Notes under the pieces: generated by a model
Told to the model about the DNA's origin: nothing
What the model saw: only the letters and a program-made list of their open reading frames with translations
Databases searched by the model: none
Source: Candidatus Saccharimonadota bacterium
GTDB taxonomy: Bacteria > Patescibacteriota > Saccharimonadia > Saccharimonadales > Saccharimonadaceae
Assembly: GCA_900555675.1 (NCBI GenBank)
Contig: UNSN01000001.1
Coordinates: 1 to 62,747, forward strand
Length of the DNA: 62,747 bases
Reading direction: 5' to 3'
Translations under genes and position numbers: made by a program
Part shown: in pieces, positions 28,952-36,900 of the stretch
Layout of the letters: the number at the start of each line of letters is the position of its first letter
How positions within the stretch are numbered: position 1 is the first letter of the stretch

Positions 28952-28980
28952 TTGACGTGCCAATAAACGTTTGGTAACAT
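28952..28980 (+). promoter_or_regulatory. Promoter of the structured leader and micro-ORF
   Basis: TTGACG (28952-28957), 17-bp spacer, TAACAT (28975-28980): close to the sigma70 consensus. Nothing longer than 30 codons follows before a strong terminator, so it makes a short RNA of about 270 nt. Confidence 0.65.
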
Positions 28981-28986
28981 TGTTAG

Positions 28987-29078
28987 CATGTCTCGCGCCG
29001 AAGCATTAAATTGCTGATATTAAGTGATAAAGGTCGAAGCGCGTGGGGCTGCACATAATAATAAGGAGTGCAAAACAC
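28987..29078 (+). ncRNA. Possible structured 5' leader before a 30-codon ORF
   Basis: Between the promoter and the micro-ORF lie about 90 nt with CGCGC near the 5' end complementary to GCGCG about 45 nt later, and an inner AGCA/TGCT hairpin. The distal end carries ATAAGGAG as ribosome binding site. It may be an expression platform or a small RNA. No known riboswitch class is recognised. Confidence 0.35.
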
Positions 29079-29171
29079 ATGCCAATAGCAATCAAATTTG
29101 TGCCATCAAGGCGCAAAAAGATCGCGGTGGATGTGGTGCCTGCCGAATGGCAAACATACATAGCACAATAA
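29079..29171 (+). CDS. 30-residue basic micro-protein MPIAIK...
   Basis: ATG 29079 with AAGGAG 10 nt upstream opens 30 codons. The product begins MPIAIKFVPSRRKK and ends EWQTYIAQ. It has its own promoter and terminator, so it is likely expressed. The start resembles another micro-ORF (MPIHIK..., 50520-50591). I do not recognise it. Confidence 0.5.
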   Translation: MPIAIKFVPSRRKKIAVDVVPAEWQTYIAQ

Positions 29172-29218
29172 AAAGTTAGTGCAGTCGCTCCAACGATAGA
29201 ATAGGGACGACTATAAAC

Positions 29219-29256
29219 AAATCCCGCTCCAAGGCACCGGAGCGGGATTTTGGTTT
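29219..29256. terminator. Strong bidirectional terminator
   Basis: A perfect 12-bp stem, AAATCCCGCTCC (29219-29230) with GGAGCGGGATTT (29239-29250), with T-rich flanks on both strands. It serves the micro-ORF transcript and the convergent dsbA gene. Confidence 0.88.
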
Positions 29257-29269
29257 GTGTGAAAATGCG

Positions 29270-29962
29270 TTAATCTTTTACTTCAACGCCAGCTTTTTTC
29301 AAGGCTTCCTTGACTGATGATTCGATTGAGCCAGAGCTGTCCATCTCGGTATTTTTTCCATTTATGTAGAAAGTTGGTGTTGCGGCAACGCCGTGTTTGC
29401 GACCGAGAGCCATATCGAAGTCGATTTTATTTTTAACCCTGTTGCTGGCAATATCGGTTTTATATTGATCGATATTAAGCTTCAATTGTTCAGCATAAGA
29501 TTTGAAAATGTTGTCGCGTTCTGTAGTGTTGGCGCTTTTCCAAGCGTCCTGATTTGCGTATAGAAGCTCATTCATCTCCCAGAATTTACCCTGTAAACCA
29601 GCAGCTTCAGCTACCGCGGCGGCAGCTCGTGCGTTAGGGTGTGAGCTAGCAATTGGGAAATTACGGAAAATTAATCGAACGTGATCTTTGTATTTTTTAG
29701 CTAGCGCTTCGGCCTTTGGTGCAGCGGTGCCACAGCCAGGACATTGATAGTCGGCGTATTCGATAATTGTTACTTTGGCGTCTTTGCTACCAATTTCATG
29801 ATCCGCAATATTGCCATTTCTTGATTCTGCGCTGATAGCTGTGTTCAGCTGATCGCTATTGATATCGCTAATGTTTAGTCGATTTTGTGTCGAAATATAA
29901 ACCATTCCACCAACAATTGCCACTACAATAATTGCGAAAATTATCCAGCTTTTCTTATTCAT
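29270..29962 (-). CDS. DsbA-like thiol oxidoreductase, membrane-anchored
   Basis: 230 residues: a signal anchor (about 6-24) and a DsbA/BdbD-type domain with CPGC at 74-77 (EYADYQCPGCG), a helical insert (about 110-175) and cis-Pro loop VAATPTFYING. It forms disulfides in exported proteins. The start at ATG 29962 has GGAGGT 5 nt upstream, and a TGCTATACT extended -10 lies about 25 nt further. It is the second such protein in the window; unlike the one at 6.8 kb it has no CxxC membrane partner beside it. Confidence 0.92.
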   Translation of the reverse strand: MNKKSWIIFAIIVVAIVGGMVYISTQNRLNISDINSDQLNTAISAESRNGNIADHEIGSKDAKVTIIEYADYQCPGCGTAAPKAEALAKKYKDHVRLIFRNFPIASSHPNARAAAAVAEAAGLQGKFWEMNELLYANQDAWKSANTTERDNIFKSYAEQLKLNIDQYKTDIASNRVKNKIDFDMALGRKHGVAATPTFYINGKNTEMDSSGSIESSVKEALKKAGVEVKD

Positions 29963-29986
29963 TTTACCTCCATTTACTCTAGTAAG

Positions 29987-29992
29987 TATAGC
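29987..29992 (-). promoter_or_regulatory. -10 box of the dsbA-like gene
   Basis: Minus-strand TATACT preceded by TGC, followed by a leader of about 20 nt with GGAGGT. Divergent from the CBS-protein promoter. Confidence 0.5.
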
Positions 29993-30003
29993 ACGGAATG
30001 CGG

Positions 30004-30009
30004 TACAAT
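30004..30009 (+). promoter_or_regulatory. -10 box of leaderless promoter for the CBS protein
   Basis: TACAAT ending 6 nt before ATG 30016; this moves the start 6 codons in from the longest ORF. Confidence 0.55.
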
Positions 30010-30015
30010 AAAACT

Positions 30016-31038
30016 ATGACGATTGTGCTAATTTTTGGATATTTGGTTACTTTGGCGGTTTTGCTGATAGTGCTGGGAGTTCAGCCGAAAACGTCTTCGC
30101 ATAGCCAATTTGAGCTGCGGCGGAGAAGTGGACTAGGCGATGAAAAGGCTAAAATTCTTTTACAACAAAGGGAGTTTTTACGGGATATTATTTCGTTGCA
30201 GCGCGCCGTGGCTTCTTTATGTTTGGTAATTTTAAGTGTTATTAGCGTTTATTTGTTCAATTGGGCGGCTGGACTCGTTTTGTCAATTATAATAGCCCTG
30301 GAAATCGGAGCTATCGCGCGAATTGGCTTGTGGCAGAAATATTCACAGCAACTTTATGAAAAATACGAACCGCTAATTTTAACGACAATTGAGCGACATC
30401 AAGTAATTTTGTCGTTAATCCGTTCGGTGTCGCCGGTGGTTGGTGATAGTCGGGTGATTGAATCGAAAGAAGAATTGCTGGAAATGGTGGCTCAATCCAG
30501 CGGAGTGATTTCGTCTTCTGAGAAAAAGCTTATTGCTAACGGACTGAAGTTCAACGATATGAAAGTCGAGGAAATTATGACGCCGCGAAGCATGATTGAA
30601 TCGGTGCCCATGAATGAACTTCTCGGGCCGCTAGTGCTTGATGATCTTCATAAAAAAGGGTATAGCAGATTTCCTGTCATTGATGGCGATATTGATCATG
30701 TTGTTGGTATGCTGAGAATTCAGGATTTGCTGACAATTGATCGTAAAGCAAAATCTCATCGTGCGGAAACAGCCATGAGTAAAGACGTCTATTATATTCG
30801 TGAAAATCAAACTCTACAGCACGCCTTGGCTGCATTTTTGAAAACGCAGCACCACTTGTTTATTGTTGTAAATGAGTTTCGAGAAACAGTTGGTCTACTG
30901 AGCCTAGAAGACGTAATTGAAGCGCTATTAGGTCAGAAAATCATTGACGAATATGATGTTTATGGAGATCTCCGTAAAGCCGCTACGGCTAATCCGCAGA
31001 AAAATAATCTGCCCACAAAAACTCGACGAGATGTTTAA
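30016..31038 (+). CDS. CNNM/CorC-like membrane protein with paired CBS domains
   Basis: 340 residues: three membrane segments in the first ~115, then a linker and two CBS domains (about 180-300) beginning VEEIMTPRSMIESVPM. A short tail lacks the C-terminal CorC_HlyC domain of full-length hemolysin-type proteins. The membrane part is shorter than a normal DUF21/CNNM domain. The role may be in ion homeostasis, like the CorA genes 1 kb upstream; this is inference. The start is set by the leaderless spacing to TACAAT. Confidence 0.8.
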   Translation: MTIVLIFGYLVTLAVLLIVLGVQPKTSSHSQFELRRRSGLGDEKAKILLQQREFLRDIISLQRAVASLCLVILSVISVYLFNWAAGLVLSIIIALEIGAIARIGLWQKYSQQLYEKYEPLILTTIERHQVILSLIRSVSPVVGDSRVIESKEELLEMVAQSSGVISSSEKKLIANGLKFNDMKVEEIMTPRSMIESVPMNELLGPLVLDDLHKKGYSRFPVIDGDIDHVVGMLRIQDLLTIDRKAKSHRAETAMSKDVYYIRENQTLQHALAAFLKTQHHLFIVVNEFRETVGLLSLEDVIEALLGQKIIDEYDVYGDLRKAATANPQKNNLPTKTRRDV

Positions 31039-31063
31039 TTCTGGGAATTTGCCCAGATTATGC

Positions 31064-31069
31064 TATAAT
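31064..31069 (+). promoter_or_regulatory. -10 box of the aspS promoter
   Basis: TATAAT preceded by TGC (extended -10), ending 7 nt before ATG 31077. Confidence 0.58.
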
Positions 31070-31076
31070 AACAGAT

Positions 31077-32855
31077 ATGAAAAATAGAATTTTGGCGGCA
31101 GAAACTTCTAAAAAAGTTAGTGAGAATATTACAGTTGCGGGCTGGGTTCATTCCAGGCGTGATCATGGCGGGTTGATTTTTATTGATTTGCGCGACCATA
31201 CGGGTTTGGTTCAGTTGGTTATTAACCCTGATAAAAAAGATGCTTTTTCTTTGGCGGAAAGCTTACGAGATGAGTTCGTGGTTCGTGCTTGTGGCGTGGT
31301 TGCGGAGCGTGGCGAAGGTCTGAAAAATCCGAATATTGCCAGTGGTGATGTGGAAATTGTTGTGGACAATTTGGAGATTTTGAACCGAGCTGAAACTTTA
31401 CCAATTCAGCCATTTGCCGAGGACAATCAAGCCGGCGAAGAGCTAAGATTCAAGTATCGTTATCTTGATTTGCGTCGTCCAAAAATGCAAAACATGCTTA
31501 AAAAACGCGCCGAAATGTATCGTCGAATCCATGAATATATGGACAATCGAGATTTTATTGAAATTCAAACGCCAATTTTGGCTAATTCAAGTCCTGAGGG
31601 TGCGCGTGATTTTCTAATTCCGAGCCGTTTGCAGGAAGGGAAATTTTACGCCTTGCCACAAGCTCCACAGCAGTTTAAGCAGCTGCTGATGGTTGGTGGT
31701 GTGCCGCGTTATTATCAGTTGGCGGCTTGTTTCCGTGACGAAGATCCGCGAGCAGATCGCTTGTACGGCGAGTTTTATCAGCTTGATTTGGAGATGAGTT
31801 TTGCTGAAAATGGTGAAGAAGTTCGCACTGAAGTTGAGCCTTTGATGAAGCAATTGGCGACTGATTTTGCTGGTAAAAAATTGTTGGATTTGAGCGATTT
31901 GGCGGTTGGTGATGGCAGTCCAATTCCGCGAATTTCGTATCGCGACGCCATGGAAACTTACGGTTCTGACAAGCCGGATTTGCGATTTGGTATGGAATTG
32001 ATAGAATTGACGGATGTGTTCTCTGAGACTGAGTTTGGCGTATTTAAAAATGCTGAATGCATTAAGGCTATTTGCGTAAAAAATGGCGCAAGTTTGAGTC
32101 GCAAGCAAATTGACAATTTCACCAACATCGCTAAGAGTGAGGGTGCTGGCGGTTTGGCATACATCACATATCAAGACGGCGAAGCAAAATCTCCAATTGC
32201 GAAATTCTTGAGCGAGAGGGAATTGGCTGACATTCAGCAGAAAACTGGTGCGGTTGATGGCGATGCAGTGTTCTTTGGCGCTGATTCTCGCTCGGTTGTT
32301 AACGCGGTGTTGGGGCGCTTGCGCAATGAATTTGCCTTGCACTTTAATCTTAAGGACCCATCGGTCGTGGCGTTTGCTTGGATTATTGATTTTCCGTTTT
32401 ATGAATGGGATGAGCGTAGTAAGAATCTTGACTTTGGACATAATCCGTTCAGTATGCCAAAGGGCGGTTTGCAGGCTCTGGAGTCTGCTGAAACTGACGC
32501 CGAAAAATTATCCATTGTCGCTGATCAGTTTGATATGGTGATGAATGGCTATGAGATTTGCTCTGGCGGCGTTCGCAACCATAATCCAGCGGTGTTATAT
32601 AAAGTGTTTGGTTTGCTGGGCTTCAGTGAATCTTATGTTGAAGAAAAGTTTGGTGCTATGTTGGGTGCTTTCAAATACGGCGCTCCGCCTCACGCAGGAT
32701 GCGCTTTTGGCGTTGATCGTATTTTGATGGAACTGACCGATGAGCAAAACGTCCGCGAGACTTTGGCGTTTCCAAAGAATGGCTCTGGCGTGGATATGAT
32801 GATGAATTCACCATCGGTTGTCGACCCTGCTCAGCTGCGCGAATTAGGTTTGTAG
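31077..32855 (+). CDS. aspS: Aspartyl-tRNA synthetase, bacterial type
   Basis: 592 residues: OB-fold anticodon domain (about 1-110), class II catalytic core with motif 2 FRDEDPRADRLYGEFYQLD, a bacterial GAD insert (about 285-410), and motif 3 GCAFGVDRILMEL. The length matches bacterial AspRS. Charges tRNA-Asp; whether it also charges tRNA-Asn cannot be told here. Confidence 0.97.
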   Translation: MKNRILAAETSKKVSENITVAGWVHSRRDHGGLIFIDLRDHTGLVQLVINPDKKDAFSLAESLRDEFVVRACGVVAERGEGLKNPNIASGDVEIVVDNLEILNRAETLPIQPFAEDNQAGEELRFKYRYLDLRRPKMQNMLKKRAEMYRRIHEYMDNRDFIEIQTPILANSSPEGARDFLIPSRLQEGKFYALPQAPQQFKQLLMVGGVPRYYQLAACFRDEDPRADRLYGEFYQLDLEMSFAENGEEVRTEVEPLMKQLATDFAGKKLLDLSDLAVGDGSPIPRISYRDAMETYGSDKPDLRFGMELIELTDVFSETEFGVFKNAECIKAICVKNGASLSRKQIDNFTNIAKSEGAGGLAYITYQDGEAKSPIAKFLSERELADIQQKTGAVDGDAVFFGADSRSVVNAVLGRLRNEFALHFNLKDPSVVAFAWIIDFPFYEWDERSKNLDFGHNPFSMPKGGLQALESAETDAEKLSIVADQFDMVMNGYEICSGGVRNHNPAVLYKVFGLLGFSESYVEEKFGAMLGAFKYGAPPHAGCAFGVDRILMELTDEQNVRETLAFPKNGSGVDMMMNSPSVVDPAQLRELGL

Positions 32856-32903
32856 AATATTTGCAATATTGATCTACCGTTTTGGTTGTGTTAGTGTGAG
32901 GGT

Positions 32904-33464
32904 ATGAAAAAGGCTATAGTTACCACTACTATAATTGTAGCTCTCATAGTGAGTGTAGGTGGTAGCTTATGGCTAAAGACTCGTCTAAACGCTCAAGCAG
33001 TTGCTGAAGTAGCTCAGGAGCAAAAGCAGGAGCAACCAAAGAGCAAGTATGATGTTGGTCCTGTAGACGCTGGCGAAATTCTGGAACTGGTCAATACCGA
33101 ACGCGCACGGATCGGGGTGGCGCCATTAACGAGCGACGAAAATATACACATGAGTGCGCAGCTAAAATCTGACGATATGTTAGCTAAGGGATACAAACAG
33201 CACAATATACCAGGTACAGATAATTGGTATTCATTAGAGATGGCAAACCTAATGAGTAAAGCTGGTTGTCATACGGTTAGTGAAAATTTTTACTGGGCTG
33301 ATTTCGAGTCAACAAGCAGAGATGCTTTTAACTGGTGGATGAACTCAGAACCACACCGCAAAGCGATACAAAACCCAGATTATACGAAAATTGGACTTGG
33401 CGTCAGCCGCAGTAGTGACAATAGCAAAACATACGCAGTTCAGCATTTTTGTATTTCAAGATAA
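32904..33464 (+). CDS. Secreted or membrane-anchored CAP-domain protein
   Basis: 186 residues: a signal anchor (about 4-24), a Gln/Glu/Lys-rich linker, then a CAP/SCP domain: LVNTERARIGVAPL, the metal-site-like HTVSENFYWA with His and Glu, WWMNSEPHRKAI, and KIGLGVSRS. It is shorter than most bacterial CAP proteins. Such proteins are extracellular; their biochemical role in bacteria is poorly known. A hairpin terminator follows. Confidence 0.85.
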   Translation: MKKAIVTTTIIVALIVSVGGSLWLKTRLNAQAVAEVAQEQKQEQPKSKYDVGPVDAGEILELVNTERARIGVAPLTSDENIHMSAQLKSDDMLAKGYKQHNIPGTDNWYSLEMANLMSKAGCHTVSENFYWADFESTSRDAFNWWMNSEPHRKAIQNPDYTKIGLGVSRSSDNSKTYAVQHFCISR

Positions 33465-33489
33465 CAGTTAGTATATAGCACAAACCCCA

Positions 33490-33521
33490 AATCTCCTTTT
33501 GTCTCGAAAGGAGATTTTTCT
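33490..33521 (+). terminator. Terminator whose 3' arm is a ribosome binding site
   Basis: AAATCTCCTTT (33490-33500) pairs with AAAGGAGATTT, followed by TTCTT. The 3' arm contains AAAGGAGA, placed 8 nt before ATG 33523. The same element can end the CAP transcript or hide the ribosome binding site of the next gene in read-through RNA. Confidence 0.7.
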
Positions 33522-33522
33522 T

Positions 33523-33786
33523 ATGAATGACAACGCGTCATACCGTCAATACTTGCAGCACCATGCTCTTAATAACCCTGGGGCAGCCAGGCGTGCCGAA
33601 GCGCAAGCCCTTCTTAACCAAGTAGGTGATGACGGTAACCTTAATGGTAATTTCTTAATGGGTCAAAAAGTAGACCGAGGCTGGTTCAGATCACCAGACG
33701 TTAGAGAACAAACATCAAATGGATATACCGCTTCAACTCTTAATCGTTCGGTCAACCCATGGTGGATGAATTCATATGCCAGTTAG
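33523..33786 (+). CDS. Hypothetical 87-residue protein
   Basis: Begins MNDNASYRQYL; a hydrophilic protein with NNPGAARRAEAQALLNQVG and a Trp-containing tail (NPWWMNSYAS). No signal peptide or membrane segment. I do not recognise it. ATG 33523 follows AAAGGAGA at 33507-33514; the longest ORF begins 8 codons upstream but that part is the terminator stem. It ends just before the tracrRNA terminator on the other strand. Confidence 0.6.
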   Translation: MNDNASYRQYLQHHALNNPGAARRAEAQALLNQVGDDGNLNGNFLMGQKVDRGWFRSPDVREQTSNGYTASTLNRSVNPWWMNSYAS

Positions 33787-33800
33787 CGAGACAGGTACAA

Positions 33801-33897
33801 CAAAAAAACAGGCCTACCGCCTGAATCTTTTGCAGAAACATTTTAGCTAATGCTTTATTTTAACCTGTAGTGTTATATTGAAGTACCGAAACGGTAC
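33801..33897 (-). ncRNA. tracrRNA, antisense to the cas operon
   Basis: The minus strand contains an anti-repeat (about 33863-33893) matching the complement of the CRISPR repeat: 15 bp without a break (33867-33881), a distal GTTTCGGTAC arm, and a proximal TTAAAATAAAGC. Pairing with the repeat gives GUUUUA:UAAAAU, a 2x4 bulge (CA / AGGU), then the long stem. That is the same layout as SpCas9 (GA / AAGU). A nexus-like AGC-AUUA-GCU and a terminator CAGGC-GGTAG-GCCTG-TTTTTTT (33804-33822) follow. Its first 15 nt, GTACCG-TTT-CGGTAC, fold back on themselves. Confidence 0.88.
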
Positions 33898-33903
33898 AGT
33901 AGA

Positions 33904-33932
33904 AGTATATACAACTAAAGCAATATTGTAAA
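33904..33932 (-). promoter_or_regulatory. tracrRNA promoter
   Basis: On the minus strand TTTACA, 17-bp spacer, TATACT (33904-33909), with a start expected near 33897. It overlaps the upstream part of the divergent cas9 promoter. Confidence 0.72.
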
Positions 33933-33954
33933 CCCCAAAAGTAAACGATATACT
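33926..33954 (+). promoter_or_regulatory. cas operon promoter
   Basis: TTGTAA (33926-33931), 17-bp spacer, TATACT (33949-33954). A leader of about 22 nt carries AAGGA at 33969-33973, 9 nt before the cas9 ATG. The -35 boxes of cas9 and tracrRNA overlap, so the two promoters may compete. Confidence 0.65.
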
Positions 33955-33982
33955 GAAAATAATTAAACAAGGATATCACACA

Positions 33983-36900
33983 ATGAAACAATCATATTCT
34001 ATAGGTCTAGACATCGGCACGGGTAGCGTAGGATGGGCGGTCATCAACGAAGATTTCAGTCTGCGTAGACATAAACATCAGAACATGTGGGGAGCAAATT
34101 TATTTAATGAAGCTCAAAAGGCTGAACTAAGACGATCATTCCGCTCATCGCGCAGAAGGCTCGCCAGAAGAAAGAGACGTATCACGCTATTGCAGCAAAT
34201 ATTCAACAATGAAATCTGCAACGTCGATCCCAATTTCTATCTACGCCTGACAGAATCCATGCTCTACATAGACGATAAAAGCTCGTCCTTAGATCTTGAC
34301 GCCAACATATTATTCTCAGATCACACATTTACAGATAAGATATATAGGGAAAAATATCCGACAATTTACCACTTACGCAGCGAACTATTTCACAACCCAG
34401 GAAAACAAGATATTCGCTTAATTTATTTGGCGTTACATCACATTATTAAATATCGTGGCAATTTCTTAATCGAAGGAGGAGTAGACGGCGTAATTTCGTC
34501 ATTCGATAGCCAAAACTTGCAAAAATTCATGGAGTTTATTGGAGCTGGAGATAAAGAAGCTAAGCAGATTAAGTCCATCTTTCTAAACCAATCTCAAACG
34601 CGAAGCGCTCGAAAATCAAGTATAATTCAGCTGTTACAACCTTCTGCTGACAGTAAAAACATTATAAGCGAAGCTGTTGGTGCAGCAATTGGACTAAAAT
34701 GGAATGCAGAAAAATTGTTTGATGATAAATCCCTTGAAATAAAAGGAGAATTTTCTGATAAGAATTACGAAGATCAGCGAGACGACATAGCCGCAGCAAT
34801 CGGCGACGATCGATACGAGTTGATAGAAACCTTAGAATCGGTCTATCAATGGACAATTTTTAGTCAGTTTATCAGGAAAGATAGCTGCCTGTCTGACATC
34901 ATGGTCGAAAAGTATGACGCTTACCGTCAGGATTTATCAGACCTCAAAGGGCTATTCCGAGATTTTCTCTCTAAAAAAGAATATAAATCATTTTTTCACG
35001 GAGATGCTTCAAAATTTGATTTATACAACAGGCACAAGATTGACGCAGACGATCTATATAAATCAATTAAAAAACACTTAGGCGAATCGGCTAAAGATGA
35101 TGCGCGATATCAAAGATTTGAGAAACGGGCGGAATTGGGCGAATTTCTATCCAGACAGCGAATACGTGACAATGGTGCCATACCACACCAAATTCATCAA
35201 TACGAGCTTGAGAAGATTATAGATAATCAAGCAACCCATTATCCATTCTTGGCGCAAAATCGCGATAAGATTATTAGCATTTTCACATTTAAATTGCCGT
35301 ATTACATCGGACCATTAAAAACGGGTGGTGATTTTGCCTGGTCAATCAAAAAGAAAGACGGCGTAATTTATCCGTGGAATTTTAATGAAATCATAGACGA
35401 CGAAGCTTCAGCTGAAGAATTTATCGGGAGAATGCGCAACAAGTGTACATATTTACCAGATAAAGATGCACTTCCCAAGAATTCATTACTTTATCAAGAA
35501 TATGAGTGCCGAAATGAACTAAAAAATGTAACAGTTAACGGAAAAAGGTTAAGCCCAGATATTCAAAATCGCATAATTGACGAGCTATTCACGAAAGAAT
35601 ATTCCGTTAACTATAAAAAACTTGCAAAATATCTTTACGACAATCAAATATACGACACTAGTTCGCTAGTTATTACTGGAACAGCCGACGATAAATCTTT
35701 CATGTCGTCACGAAAATCGTACATAGATTTTACTAAGAAAATTGGGATTGAAATCACGCCAGAAAACAAAGCGGCAATTGAGGAAGTAATAAAATGGATA
35801 ACTCTATTTGAAGACAAGAAAATCCTGTCAAAAAAACTACAAAAATATAATGACATTTTTAGCAAAGACCAGATCGATAGTATTTTGAAGCTAAAATATA
35901 CAGGCTGGGGAAGACTATCCAGTGAATTACTTGACGGAATTGCGGCGCACACTCGTTATGGAAAAATGACAGTTATTGAAGTAATGCGTCAATGTTCTGA
36001 TAATTTTATGCAAATTATCCAAAGTGACCGATATGAATTCAAAAAAATCATAGAAGACGCTCTTTTGAAAGATGCTACCCCAGAAATCACCTATGATGAT
36101 ATTAAAAATCTCGCAGCATCTCCGGGGATTAAGCGCGCCCTCTGGCGAAGTGTTCGGATTATAGATGAAATTGTCGATACGATCGGCTATGGTCCGAAAC
36201 TGATTAGCATTGAGATGGCGCGAGGCGAAGAGGAAAAAGTCAGAACAAAAAATCGATATTCTCAGCTAGAAAAGATGTATAAAGAATTATACGGAAAAGA
36301 ATATAATAAATCCGATATAAAGCCTCAACTAGAAAATTATAAAGATTGCCTTGATAAGAAAAAATATTATCTGTATTTCTTACAAAATGGCAAATCTGCA
36401 TACTCAGGTAAAAAACTAGACATTGAAAACGGACTTAAAGATTGCGAAATCGATCATATTTTACCGCGTTCATTGACAAAGGATGATTCTCTAGATAACA
36501 CAGTCTTGGTATTGCGAGAAGAAAACCAGCTAAAGCTTGACGATTACCCAATATCGCCCGACGTTCAAAAAAAGATGTTGCCAATCTGGATGTCTTTAAA
36601 AAACGCCAAATTTATGTCACAGCTCAAGTTCCAGCGATTAACTAGCCAGAAGCAGCTATCAGACGACCAGATATATGGCTTCATTAATCGCCAATTAGTT
36701 GAGACACGACAAATTACCAAGCACCTGGCTAGAATGCTAACCGAAAAATACAAAGACTCATCAACAGAGGTGTTTACTATTCGCGCTGGCATGAGTTCCG
36801 AATATCGCCGCATTCACGACTTGCCAAAATGCCGCGAAGTAAATGACCTCCACCACGCGAAAGATGCCTACTTAGCGGCAACTCTAGCCCAATATGTAAA

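Noticed and set aside
28987..29171. tmRNA
   Set aside because: GGGGCTGC at 29045 recalls a tmRNA 5' end, but there is no tRNA-like 3' half, CCA end or Ala-type acceptor.
31614..32441. 275-codon minus-strand ORF inside aspS
   Set aside because: Shadow of aspS; all catalytic motifs are in the plus frame.
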